NCBI GenBank assembly: GCA_965199235.1
Contig: CBDAQU010000002.1
Span: forward strand, 1,302,001 to 1,366,000
DNA: 64,000 bases
Source: BOG-908 sp965199235
GTDB taxonomy: Bacteria; Pseudomonadota; Alphaproteobacteria; Acetobacterales; Acetobacteraceae
Direction: 5' to 3'
Shown here piece by piece: positions 9,638-18,741 of this stretch. The translations under genes were made by a program, and so were the position numbers. Each line of letters begins with the position of its first letter. The first letter of the stretch is position 1. The notes under the pieces are model-generated. The model was not told the origin of the DNA. It made no database searches and worked only from the letters and a program-made list of their open reading frames with translations.

Positions 9638-10981
9638 TCACGGTAGTACCGGTGCTTGTCGCGGACGACGCAGCAGCTTGAAAACCATGTCGAGGTCGTC
9701 GGCGCGGAGCAATAGCCCCGGCGTGCTTAAACCAATCCGCCGTAATCCGATCAATGACAGGAAGAGCTTACCGATGACGGCTCCCATCATGGCGATTGCC
9801 GCTCCGACGCCTCCCCAAATAGGCGCCAGCAGCAGCATCGCAGTCAAAAGCAGAACGCTATACACGCCTTGCACGGCGGCAGGGTAGCTGGGGCGACCAG
9901 TTGCAAGGAACGCTTCGATCAACACCTGGGAGATGCACGAAAGAGCAGACTCGGCCAACATGATACGGTAGATCAGCACCGCCGGAGCGAAGCCCTCCCC
10001 ATACACCCAGCGCAACAGGAAGCCACCCAGAAACCAGCCGACGAGACAGCCCGCAAGCAGCAACCAGAATAACAGACGGAAGGCGCGGTGGATGTACAGC
10101 TGAACTTCATCAGCAGGCCGGTGAGCCAAATCCGCAAGCGTCACCGAGGACAATGCGGCCTGAACGACGTAGATCATGCGCGCAAAGGAGGTAGCAACGG
10201 CATATAATCCAAACTGCGCCGGAGCGATCAGCCCGACCAATACGAGGCGGTCGACGTTGCTGTAGAAAACTCCTGCCAAGTCGATCCCTGCAGCTCGCCA
10301 GCTATAGCGTAGGAGAGGTTTCAAAACGGTCATTGGCCAGATCCGCCGCACGTGCCAGTCGCGTGTTGCCCACCAGAGTGTAGGCAGGACTACTACGACC
10401 GTAGCTGCAACTTGCGCGAGAACGGCGATGGCAGCCGTCAGATTATGGAACGGTAATACCCCCAAGAGAAAAGCTAGGTATGTGACCGGCGATGCGGCCG
10501 ACGAAATGTTGAAAAGGTGCATGTTGCGCGTGCCAAGAAGACTTTGCCGCGCAAGAAGCATGACCACGTTTAGCATTGAGGTTATGGTGGCTAGGCGCGC
10601 AAGCGTCGCGACGCTGGCATCGTAGCCGTGCGTTAGGGCCGGCATCACGATCAAGCAGGTTGCAGCAACCGGAATGTAGGCTGCGGTTGCCGCCAGCAGG
10701 CTTGCGACTGCGATCGAACCCGCCTGCGCCGGGTCATGACGCGTCTGATACACAAGCCCACTTTGTAGCCCCGCAATTGCCAGCGTTGATGGCAGCATGA
10801 ACCACATTATGGCTGCAGCAAACTCACCTCGTCCCGCGGGACCCAGTAATCGCGCGGTGATGATGCCAGTCGAAAGGTTCACAGCCAGGATGCCGATCTG
10901 TGCAAACATCGTTTGTAGCATACCAAGCGCGCCGCCGCGGGCCTGTAGTATGCCACGTAGTATCGAGCGGAGGACCCTCAT
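9638..10981 (-). CDS. Polysaccharide flippase, Wzx/MATE-like
   Basis: Twelve-to-fourteen-span membrane protein of 447 residues in the polysaccharide transporter (MVF/MATE) superfamily. It would move the lipid-linked repeat unit across the inner membrane before polymerisation. The N terminus carries GIITARLLGPAGRGEFAAA, a common motif of this family at the first periplasmic loop. The frame is open to 11038, but ATG at 10981 removes a charged, non-conserved leader and is preferred. It lies upstream of the GT2, GT4 and acyltransferase genes on the same strand. Confidence 0.85.
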   Translation of the reverse strand: MRVLRSILRGILQARGGALGMLQTMFAQIGILAVNLSTGIITARLLGPAGRGEFAAAIMWFMLPSTLAIAGLQSGLVYQTRHDPAQAGSIAVASLLAATAAYIPVAATCLIVMPALTHGYDASVATLARLATITSMLNVVMLLARQSLLGTRNMHLFNISSAASPVTYLAFLLGVLPFHNLTAAIAVLAQVAATVVVVLPTLWWATRDWHVRRIWPMTVLKPLLRYSWRAAGIDLAGVFYSNVDRLVLVGLIAPAQFGLYAVATSFARMIYVVQAALSSVTLADLAHRPADEVQLYIHRAFRLLFWLLLAGCLVGWFLGGFLLRWVYGEGFAPAVLIYRIMLAESALSCISQVLIEAFLATGRPSYPAAVQGVYSVLLLTAMLLLAPIWGGVGAAIAMMGAVIGKLFLSLIGLRRIGLSTPGLLLRADDLDMVFKLLRRPRQAPVLP

Positions 10982-11291
10982 CGGCGGTCGAACCTGCACA
11001 TCCCAGCATCGACCTTCTCTGTCCAGGCATCGCAGCAAGTGTCGTCAGATGCATCGGCGGCACGGAAGATACAACGCGAAATGCCGCCGATCGTCCATAG
11101 ACGACATCTCATACTGAGTCTCCAGAAGATACGCGATATGATTATTTCGGCAGCTGGCTAATCCGCTGGGTATGACGGTCGTCGAGCGTCAGACTGGGAT
11201 AAGTGCTGCCAGAAGACGAGCCGTCTTGGTCGGTTCACAACCTACACTGGTTTTGGATGAGACAACGAGGTGGCAACGCGCGGACCAGCAA
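10982..11291. other. Intergenic stretch without a supported gene
   Basis: About 310 bases between the flippase start and the end of the next glycosidase-like gene on the same strand. Short frames exist but none has a recognisable product or ribosome site. It probably holds the promoter of the flippase operon; I could not assign a specific -35/-10 pair. Confidence 0.4.
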
Positions 11292-12749
11292 TCATCGGGT
11301 TATTTCCACGGTGAGAAGTCGGTCTTGGACCAGAGCGGTGATGCTCGTAACCGGCGGCGTTTGGCTGCCAATCAGCTTGAACCGTACCGGCTCGCTCGCT
11401 TCGATCCTCGCTGGCAATTGTGGCACCGTCACCGGGCGGCGCGGCATGACAGAGGCATCCTCGCCGGACACCTCGTCCCATAGCAACAGCAGCAGCGTTC
11501 CGTCAGGACGCTTGAGCAGCAGGTTGTGCACGCGTGAGGCATCCGAAAAAGCGTCTGAGCCGGCCACCCGCAGCGTCAACTGCAGCCCCGCCGGCGTTGC
11601 GCCACCCGGCCCGCGCGCCGCAGCCAGCAGCCGTGCCAGCCCCGACACCGCGGCGAACGCAGGCCGCTCCGACAGGTCGTAGCGCAACAGGCCGAAGCTC
11701 GCATCCGCGTCGCGCCCGGTCGGGTCCCGGAAATAGTCAAGCAGCTGATAGACAAAGGTCCGTTTTATCCCGAGGCGGAAATACTCTGCGTAAACGCGTG
11801 GAAGATACTTTGCCTGTAGCGTTTCGGACGTAAAATATGGGCCAGTGGGGTATCCGGTCTCGGTAGCCGCCATCGGCGCCGACCCATAGATCGTCCTGTA
11901 GGCCCGGTAGGCATCCGGCGCTTGGTCGATATAGACGGACGGAAAGGTGCCATGCTTGAAAAACGATTGCAGGCCGCCGTAGGCAAGCGGGGGCCCGAAC
12001 GGGTTTCCATTATACGGGTAGGGATGGAAGTTGCCCCAATCCGCGTAGTGCCACAGCCCGGTCCAGGCGGCAGGGGGCGGCGCGTTCGGCATCCCGGCCA
12101 GCCCCAGTGAGGGGCCTATCATGGTCAGGGCCGCAGTAGCCGGGTCGGCCTTGAAAACGGAGTATAGGTCGTGCTGCCACTGCACCGGTCCTGCAGGATA
12201 GCCCTGCCCCTTCCACGCAATGTGCAGGCGGCCCCAGAACATGTCCGGCTCGTTGGCGCCTTCAACCGCATCCACGACGCGTCCATGCGTGTTCAGCGCC
12301 CTCACCTGGTCGCGCAGCGCAACCGGCGTGCCCGAAGTAGGCTCGGCCAGCATAGTCGTCATGATACCCGCCGCCGCAAGGTTGGTCATGCGGCTATTCG
12401 GTGCGTCGCGGACGTGATGCATACCGAGGGAGACCAGCTTGGCACGCACCTCACTGTAGCGAGTGGCGTAAGCCGAGTCGGTAAAGGAAAAATGCGTGTT
12501 GATGCCCATTGAGTCGAGAAGCAAAGCCGCCGGGCGCGCCTCCGCAGCGCTCAGTCGGGTCGTTGCTTCCCCAGCGCCAGCTGGGCAACTCAGAGAGACG
12601 AACTGCGCTAGCGCCGAGAGACAGCATCGGATTGGTTTAGCGATTTCGCAGATCCGTGCATTGTGAGCAGGGCGTAATGAGCCTGCCGATCTCATCGGTG
12701 CCGATTGATTGTGTTCGACACCATAAGGCCGGGCGAGAGGCGGTGGCAA
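11292..12749 (-). CDS. Exported glycosidase-like protein, clan GH-A (GH39-like)
   Basis: Probable TIM-barrel glycosidase of up to 485 residues. The barrel begins at SMGINTHFSF. The two catalytic positions of clan GH-A are visible: EGANEPDMF (acid/base glutamate after Asn) and ATETGYPTG (nucleophile glutamate), about 130 residues apart. A hydrophobic stretch near residues 40-60 may be a signal peptide. The start is uncertain; an alternative ATG is at 12695. Such proteins sit in exopolysaccharide loci and may trim or edit the polymer. The substrate is unknown. It is a paralogue of the next gene on the same strand. Confidence 0.72.
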   Translation of the reverse strand: MPPPLARPYGVEHNQSAPMRSAGSLRPAHNARICEIAKPIRCCLSALAQFVSLSCPAGAGEATTRLSAAEARPAALLLDSMGINTHFSFTDSAYATRYSEVRAKLVSLGMHHVRDAPNSRMTNLAAAGIMTTMLAEPTSGTPVALRDQVRALNTHGRVVDAVEGANEPDMFWGRLHIAWKGQGYPAGPVQWQHDLYSVFKADPATAALTMIGPSLGLAGMPNAPPPAAWTGLWHYADWGNFHPYPYNGNPFGPPLAYGGLQSFFKHGTFPSVYIDQAPDAYRAYRTIYGSAPMAATETGYPTGPYFTSETLQAKYLPRVYAEYFRLGIKRTFVYQLLDYFRDPTGRDADASFGLLRYDLSERPAFAAVSGLARLLAAARGPGGATPAGLQLTLRVAGSDAFSDASRVHNLLLKRPDGTLLLLLWDEVSGEDASVMPRRPVTVPQLPARIEASEPVRFKLIGSQTPPVTSITALVQDRLLTVEITR

Positions 12750-13032
12750 GCGACGTCAAAGCCGACTTTCTCGCGGCTTCGCCGACCAAGCGCAGATCGC
12801 GATTGGCCAAACAGGTGCATCCGCAACGAGTTCTACAACCAAAAGACGATTGTGGTGAACATCAGCGATCTTCCTTGCCTCCAAGAAAGCGTCGGCGCCG
12901 TGTCGGAACGGTCGCACGGAGGGCTGCACGTGAACCGCCCGACGTCGCAGCGATCATGATGCGCGGGTCTATGAGCGGCATTGCAGGGGCTGTTATTATG
13001 GTACAATGGCCAAAGTGTCATCAGGCGGCGTG

Positions 13033-14313
13033 TTATGCGGAGGGAAGGATCTCCAGAATGATCGGCGTGGCCCCGAGTTCTACCTTCACCGTTGTCGCCT
13101 TGAGCCACGTTTTCTTTGGCAACGCGCTCTGGATCGGGTTATAGGCGTTGATCACTACCGGCGACGTGCCGGCCTTCACCGTCACGAGCGTCGAGGTCGT
13201 TGCCAACTGGCGGCGAGAAGCTTCATCCCAAACCTGCGGCTCATTCCAGAGAACCACGTATAGGTTGCCGTTTGATTTCTCCAGCGCAAGCGCTTTCCCG
13301 GTTTGCGGCAGTCCGGCGATCATTGGTGTAAACGCACCAATAGTAAAAGTCGAAGCCTGCGCACCCGTGTCAGTCAGGATGCTGACAAGGTTGTGCACCG
13401 CCGTGGCGGCTGGCTTTGGCGTACCGTCTGCTAGAAACAGCCCGAAACTGTCCTCGAGGTCGGTTGAGGGCGGGTTGGCTATGTTATCGAGCAATTCGTA
13501 AAGGTAGGTGGTGCAAACACCTTGGGAAAAGGCGTCGAGCAAAATGTTAAGGGTCAGCATCGCCTGAACCTGCCGGCTCACCCCGCCGCCCCCCCAGCCT
13601 TCAGCTTGAACGGCGGTGTAATATCCAGTTTCGGTGATCGTTACCGGCTTGTCCGGCGCCGTCACTTGGGCGTCGGCTACGCTCGCCGCGATGATGGCAC
13701 CCGGTTGCTCACCATTGCCAAAATAGGTATGCCAATTGGTGAAGTCGACGAAGCCACTGAGGTCGCCCTCCTGCTGAATTTGTGTCTCGCCGGGATTGGC
13801 CATGGAGGCGGCGACCACTGTGGTTCCGGGAAGGGAGCCAGCATTCCGGACGGCTTGGTATAGCGGTGGCCCGTAATATTGCGCCCAGGCCGGGTTACCG
13901 TCGGAGCTGACTCCCTCGTAGATTGAGTTTTGGGTGTTATATTCGTTGGCACCCTCCATGGTCTGGACGCTGGACGGCACGGCGGCTTCCAGCAAGGAGG
14001 CGGCGGCAATATCGCCTGCGATATCAATGGTCGGACCACTGGCGAGGATGTCGAAACGGACGCCGGTTCCGGCTATCGCGATGTATTCGGGGAGTGTCCA
14101 ATAGTTGTAAGGGATGCTGTCTCGGACGTGAGTGGCTCCAAGATAGGCCAGGCTGTTTTCGACAACCTGAACGTTGGCGTAAGCATACTGCCCTTGCCAA
14201 GACATATGAGTGTTGACGCCGATTGACTGCGTAAAGTCCCACGTTCGAGCGGCGGGAGCGTTCAGCAGAACGGAATGCAAGGACAGGATATGCACGAGAG
14301 TTGGCAGCGGCAT
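13033..14313 (-). CDS. Exported glycosidase-like protein, clan GH-A, paralogue of the neighbouring gene
   Basis: 426-residue relative of the protein at 11292-12749, with the same order of motifs: SIGVNTHMSW at the barrel start, EGANEYNTQ (acid/base) and ITETGYYTA (nucleophile). The proline that usually follows NE is tyrosine here, which may alter the site. The frame is open to 14388, but ATG at 14313 gives a short N terminus with a hydrophobic stretch compatible with export. About 280 bases separate it from its paralogue. It is divergent from the nucleotide-sugar decarboxylase gene at 14590. Confidence 0.72.
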   Translation of the reverse strand: MPLPTLVHILSLHSVLLNAPAARTWDFTQSIGVNTHMSWQGQYAYANVQVVENSLAYLGATHVRDSIPYNYWTLPEYIAIAGTGVRFDILASGPTIDIAGDIAAASLLEAAVPSSVQTMEGANEYNTQNSIYEGVSSDGNPAWAQYYGPPLYQAVRNAGSLPGTTVVAASMANPGETQIQQEGDLSGFVDFTNWHTYFGNGEQPGAIIAASVADAQVTAPDKPVTITETGYYTAVQAEGWGGGGVSRQVQAMLTLNILLDAFSQGVCTTYLYELLDNIANPPSTDLEDSFGLFLADGTPKPAATAVHNLVSILTDTGAQASTFTIGAFTPMIAGLPQTGKALALEKSNGNLYVVLWNEPQVWDEASRRQLATTSTLVTVKAGTSPVVINAYNPIQSALPKKTWLKATTVKVELGATPIILEILPSA

Positions 14314-14589
14314 CACAAGATCCGATCGACTGTCGACAGGAACACCATGTGATATCACGACATTGTGATGCAAGGCGCCGGGTAACAAGAACGTGATGAT
14401 ATCGTTCTTTCTTGTTGTTACGCAACGATCACGCCGGCCACCTGTCGCTCGCCCGAACGCGAGTCTCGTTCTTTCAACGGAAGCAGTTTATTATTGACGG
14501 GGTGATTGCCTTCCTGTCATGAATATGACAGGCTCGTGTTCTGGCGGCCGATCACCCGCTTCCTCCTCAATCTCCTTGGGAGATCAGAA

Positions 14590-15549
14590 TTGAGTTTAAC
14601 TAGGAAACGTGTGCTGGTGACCGGAGGCGCCGGATTTTTGGGCTCTCACCTCTGTAGCAGACTGATCGACGCCGGCAACGATGTGCTGTGCGTGGACAAT
14701 TATTTTACCGGCCGGAAAGACAACATCGCGCATCTACTCGGCAAACCTCAATTTGAGGCCATGCGCTATGACGTTACATTTCCGCTCTATGTCGAAGTGG
14801 ACGAGATTTACAATCTCGCCTGTCCAGCCTCACCGATCCATTACCAGTTTGACCCTGTGCAGACGACCAAGACGTCGGTGATCGGGGCGATCAACATGCT
14901 TGGATTGGCCAAACGAGTTAAGGCAAAGATCCTTCAGGCGAGCACCAGCGAGGTCTACGGCGATCCCACTGTCCATCCACAGACCGAAGATTACCGTGGG
15001 AACGTCAACCCCTTGGGTCCGCGAGCCTGCTACGACGAGGGCAAGCGTGCGGCAGAAACTCTATTTTTCGACTACTGGCGGCAGCACCGCACGCGCATAA
15101 AGATAGTGCGCATCTTCAATACCTACGGCCCTCGCATGCATCCGAACGACGGACGGGTCGTGTCCAATTTCATAGTGCAAGCTTTGCGGGGCGAGCCCAT
15201 AACTTTGTATGGCGACGGTAGCCAGACCAGAGCGTTCTGTTTTGTTTCCGACCTTGTAGAGGGTTTTCTACGTTTGATGAATACGGATGACGAGGTCACC
15301 GGCCCAGTCAACATAGGAAATCCACACGAGATACCGGTTCGCGAATTAGCAGAGAGGATCGTCCGCCTCACCGGATCGTCCTCTACGATCGTTTATCGGC
15401 CTCTCCCTCAGGACGACCCTACTCAGCGATGCCCTGACATCTCGTTGGCGCGAAAGATCCTTGGGTGGGAGCCGACCGTGAGCCTGAACGACGGACTCCC
15501 CAAGACAATCGCCTATTTCTCCAACCTCCTTGCTGAGCGCGACTTGTAA
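14590..15549 (+). CDS. uxs: UDP-glucuronic acid decarboxylase (UDP-xylose synthase), extended SDR
   Basis: NAD-dependent enzyme turning UDP-glucuronate into UDP-xylose, so xylose or a derivative may be part of the polymer. The protein has 319 residues. The Rossmann motif VTGGAGFLGSHL is at the N terminus, and ACYDEGKRAAE contains the SDR catalytic Tyr148 and Lys152. The stretch NLACPASPIHYQ is typical of this decarboxylase subfamily. The frame is open from TTG 14506, but TTG at 14590 has GGGAG at 14578-14582 as ribosome site and gives the usual N terminus. A related SDR activity (UDP-glucose epimerase or dehydratase) is less likely given that stretch. Confidence 0.85.
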   Translation: MSLTRKRVLVTGGAGFLGSHLCSRLIDAGNDVLCVDNYFTGRKDNIAHLLGKPQFEAMRYDVTFPLYVEVDEIYNLACPASPIHYQFDPVQTTKTSVIGAINMLGLAKRVKAKILQASTSEVYGDPTVHPQTEDYRGNVNPLGPRACYDEGKRAAETLFFDYWRQHRTRIKIVRIFNTYGPRMHPNDGRVVSNFIVQALRGEPITLYGDGSQTRAFCFVSDLVEGFLRLMNTDDEVTGPVNIGNPHEIPVRELAERIVRLTGSSSTIVYRPLPQDDPTQRCPDISLARKILGWEPTVSLNDGLPKTIAYFSNLLAERDL

Positions 15550-15916
15550 GGGCGGCAACACGCGCGACCTCACCGTTAGTCTACGTGTCGGTCAACTCAC
15601 GTCAGGTCGGCGGTTTGCGGCGCAAGCTTCGTTCCGGCTTCGTTGCCTTGATCGTCATGGTGCGGGTCAGCACGACACGAGCGCTGGACATTATGTCCAG
15701 ATCTGCTGGGCGCGGCGTGACTAAAGACTCCACTATAGGTTGCATTCCAATCTGGTCCACACCCGTCAAGACTTTCGTCCGTCGTGTAGATAAGCGAATA
15801 TGTCAGTTTTGTGTCTGTCCAGCGTCGCTGAATGCTGTGCTGGTAAACATACCGTGACGTAATTTCTAGTGGAATGAGCCGAAAACGATGTTATGAAAGT
15901 GAAAGGGAGCGAAGCT
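15550..15916. other. Intergenic region upstream of the sugar-phosphate transferase
   Basis: About 370 bases with no supported gene. It probably contains the promoter of the polyprenyl sugar transferase. An ACATACCGTGACGT motif near 15848 recurs nearly unchanged near 17940 (CCATACCGTGACGT); this could be a shared regulatory site or chance. Confidence 0.3.
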
Positions 15917-17563
15917 GTGCGTTCGCTGGGCCCGGTTCAATGGGCCCACAATGCGCGGGGAGGAACAGGTAGTTCTTGGGCGAGGTATTATTCGCTGTCG
16001 TTCTTGGGGTTCAATATGTTTCCTATACTGAAGTCGCTAGAACGTCGGCGTGGCGCTGACCTTTACGGGCTTGTTCACCGCAAGGCCGATTACGACATCG
16101 ATAGACACTTAGCTGACAGTCACCTGACTAATGAGCCTCGCAACTACTGCTTGTCAAAATCCGCACGATACTACTGTTCTGTATTATTGCTTGCAACGGA
16201 CATGCTTGCCGGTGCCGCAGGACTGACAACGCTAACGTACATCATCGCAATCACTCCTTTGGCGGTGGGCACTGCGGCGCTCATCTGGGCCGGCCTGATT
16301 ACCGCCTCCAAGTTACTGGTCAAACGACGAATACAGACGTCGCGAGACTTGGTCACGCTTGCATGCACCGATAGCCTTGTATGCGCGGCCTTACTCATTT
16401 TTGCCGCCGTGCAGATGCTGGCGTTTCGAGGGTTCGTCGCCGGCCCGGGCATGCTGCTAAGCTTGTCTATCGGTTGCGCCACCCTCGTGCTGGGGCGTTT
16501 GGCGACCATTCTCGTATCGGCGTGCTGCCGGGCATATTGGACTCAGCACGTGTTGCTGATCGGGACCGCGCAGGCGGCGGCGCAGCAACTGCGCAACCAG
16601 CCTGCCGAGGCCGCACAATCTAAATACGCAGGCGCCATCCTGATCGGAGACGGGACAGTCGCGCTGCCACTTCTGGGGCGCATCACTGTGCAAAACGGCG
16701 CAGCCACAGTGGCTTGCGCGGAAACACTTGAGCCAGAGTCGCTCATTGTCGATGCTGCCGTTAGCGGTCGGCAAGCTCGGCGGGTTTTCGATCGGGTCGA
16801 CCGCATCGTGCTGCTGGAGAAGGGTCTCGGCAACATTGAAAAGCAGAAGGCGCTCGTCTGGCTAGAGCGGTTTTCGCACGAGGTGCACGTCCTACAGTCG
16901 GAGCCGTCGCACAGCATGCAAGCTCAGTCTCACGAGTTTGGCGTGTTGGCAAAGTCCGCTACGATACAGCCGCTCGGACTGTGCATGAAGCGGACGCTGG
17001 ACGTCCTGATCGCTCTAACAGCCCTCTTGGTTCTACTGCCGGCTCTCATCATCGTTGCAATCCTTATCCGAGTGGAAAGCAAAGGGCCGGCGCTGTTCCG
17101 GCAACCCCGCCTCGGATGCGACAACCTCCCGTTCACCGTGTTCAAATTCCGCACCATGCGGCAAAACAGCGCAATCGATGGCAGCGTGCAAGCAGTGCTG
17201 GGGGATAGCCGTGTCACGCGGCTCGGCGCCATCCTGCGCAAAACAAGCGTCGACGAACTGCCGCAGCTGCTGAACGTGCTGAATGGCTCCATGTCGCTGG
17301 TCGGGCCTAGGCCGCATCCGCTCATCATAAATAGCCGTTTCGAGCCACTCATTTCAAGCTATGCGGCGCGGCACAGCGTTTTGCCAGGCATAACTGGTTG
17401 GGCACAGATCAACGGTGCTCGCGGCGAGACGCCGACGGTCGAAGCAATGCAACGGCGGGTCGACCTCGATCTTGAATATGTAAGGCGCCAATCGCTTTTG
17501 CTCGACCTATGGATCTTGTGCCGCACGGTCTTATCGGTAGTTCAGGCTCGCAACGTCTATTGA
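15917..17563 (+). CDS. Polyprenyl-phosphate sugar-1-phosphate transferase (WbaP/WcaJ/GumD type)
   Basis: Initiating enzyme that loads the first sugar phosphate onto undecaprenyl phosphate. The 548-residue protein has several membrane segments in the N-terminal half, a CoA-binding-like middle, and a C-terminal catalytic domain. That domain starts with KRTLDVLIALTALLVLLPAL, then FRQPRLGCDNLPFTVFKFRT, KTSVDELPQLLNVL, SLVGPRPHP and LPGITGWAQINGARGET, all family hallmarks including the DE pair. ATG at 15893 has no ribosome site. The in-frame GTG at 15917 has AAGGGAG seven bases upstream and is preferred. The sugar is likely glucose or galactose, which sequence does not settle. Confidence 0.9.
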   Translation: MRSLGPVQWAHNARGGTGSSWARYYSLSFLGFNMFPILKSLERRRGADLYGLVHRKADYDIDRHLADSHLTNEPRNYCLSKSARYYCSVLLLATDMLAGAAGLTTLTYIIAITPLAVGTAALIWAGLITASKLLVKRRIQTSRDLVTLACTDSLVCAALLIFAAVQMLAFRGFVAGPGMLLSLSIGCATLVLGRLATILVSACCRAYWTQHVLLIGTAQAAAQQLRNQPAEAAQSKYAGAILIGDGTVALPLLGRITVQNGAATVACAETLEPESLIVDAAVSGRQARRVFDRVDRIVLLEKGLGNIEKQKALVWLERFSHEVHVLQSEPSHSMQAQSHEFGVLAKSATIQPLGLCMKRTLDVLIALTALLVLLPALIIVAILIRVESKGPALFRQPRLGCDNLPFTVFKFRTMRQNSAIDGSVQAVLGDSRVTRLGAILRKTSVDELPQLLNVLNGSMSLVGPRPHPLIINSRFEPLISSYAARHSVLPGITGWAQINGARGETPTVEAMQRRVDLDLEYVRRQSLLLDLWILCRTVLSVVQARNVY

Positions 17564-17769
17564 TGTTCGTCCCGAGATACCGGCGAAAGCCCATCGTGAT
17601 TCGAGGCATTCGAACACTGGCCCAAGGCGCTGCAGCCGGAGGAGCCGGCAAGCTTTCGACTGCTATCGGCGCGGCAGGCCGGATGCGGGCGCAACAACCG
17701 GGCCGCCAGCGGCAAGGCCGCTAGGGAGAAGCCGATCCAACATCCGGCAATCAGCAAGACCAGTGTCAT
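17557..17769 (-). CDS. Small single-span membrane protein, unknown function
   Basis: 70-residue frame that starts with a hydrophobic segment (MTLVLLIAGCWIGFSLAALPL) and ends in a polar, arginine- and serine-rich tail. A strong ribosome site (GGGGAGG) lies four to five bases before the ATG, which is why it is listed. Its end overlaps the end of the sugar transferase gene on the other strand by seven bases. I do not recognise the family, and it could be a chance frame. Confidence 0.4.
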   Translation of the reverse strand: MTLVLLIAGCWIGFSLAALPLAARLLRPHPACRADSSRKLAGSSGCSALGQCSNASNHDGLSPVSRDEHQ

Positions 17770-17988
17770 CGTCCTCCCCGATCCTCACTCCTGCAGTGCG
17801 CCCACAGCAGATTACGACGAACGGCAGTCCTACAAGCTGGTAGTATCTCTACGATAAATACATCCGGAGGGCGAGTGCAACTGTTTCAGGCCCTCAGGTT
17901 CGTCATAATGCTGCCAGCACGATTTTCGTTATCGCGATCCATACCGTGACGTCGCGAGCACAACACTCTCTAACAAAACGCTACCTGA

Positions 17989-18548
17989 TCACGCATGAAC
18001 CTCAGTCAGTTTCAGTAGCCTGCAGGGCATTGGCGGGGTTCGGGTTGCTGCCCAGGTCAGGCGTGGGATCATGGCACCGAGATCGTAACGCCGATTGAAG
18101 CGATATTCCAATCCGGCGAGGTAACGCGGTAAGTGCTTGCTTTTGGCGGACCGGTCAGTGCCGGTGATCGCAGCTTTGATGTTTCCCAAGGCGGTGTTGA
18201 CCAGTTTGAAGGATGCCGATTGCGCCGCGGCTGGGCCGGAGCCGGTGACGATGATGCCGCGCGTGCATCGAGGCTGGTTCGGGCGAACGCCTCGATCGAC
18301 CGGCTGCAGAAACTGCCAACTCGGCGCAGTTTCAGGCGGCTCGGCTTGCCGTCGGTCGTGGTCTCAGCCGCCGCGACAAACGGCGTCTTGCCTGGCGCGC
18401 CGCGCCCGCGCTTACCGCCCGTGCATTCCCCTCCGACATATGCATCGTCGATGTCGATAAGCCCGGTCAGTTGCTTGGCGCCCCGCAGGGGTTCAGTCTT
18501 GAAGACGAGACGCCGCGGCAAGCACGCCGCGACAGCAAAGAAGGACAA
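17989..18548 (-). pseudogene. IS1595-family (ISXO2-like) transposase remnant, truncated and frameshifted
   Basis: Degraded DDE transposase. One frame (18548 downward) has LIDIDDAYVGGECTGGKRGR followed by GAPGKTPFVAA, the catalytic-core start of ISXO2-like transposases. The C terminus continues in another frame with NIKAAITGTDRSAKSKHLPR and YLAGLEYRFNRRYDL, ending near 17989. So there is at least one frameshift around 18190-18300, and about the first hundred residues, including the zinc-ribbon region, are missing. No terminal inverted repeats were identified. It lies inside the polysaccharide locus, between the sugar transferase and two glycosyltransferases. Confidence 0.85.
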
Positions 18549-18741
18549 CGTCCTTAGTAACGACAGCTAGCTCCTTGTTTTAGCCAGTATGTTCATCATG
18601 GTTGAGGATCAACCTGAAACGATCATGCTCCAGGACAGAGAGGGGGCCTGCGGCCCGTCCTAGGCAACCCCTGATTGTTGAGGCGCCCAGCGTGAGCCGT
18701 GGAGTGCCAGGCTTGATCGGGTAAGCGTAGCAGATCAACTT

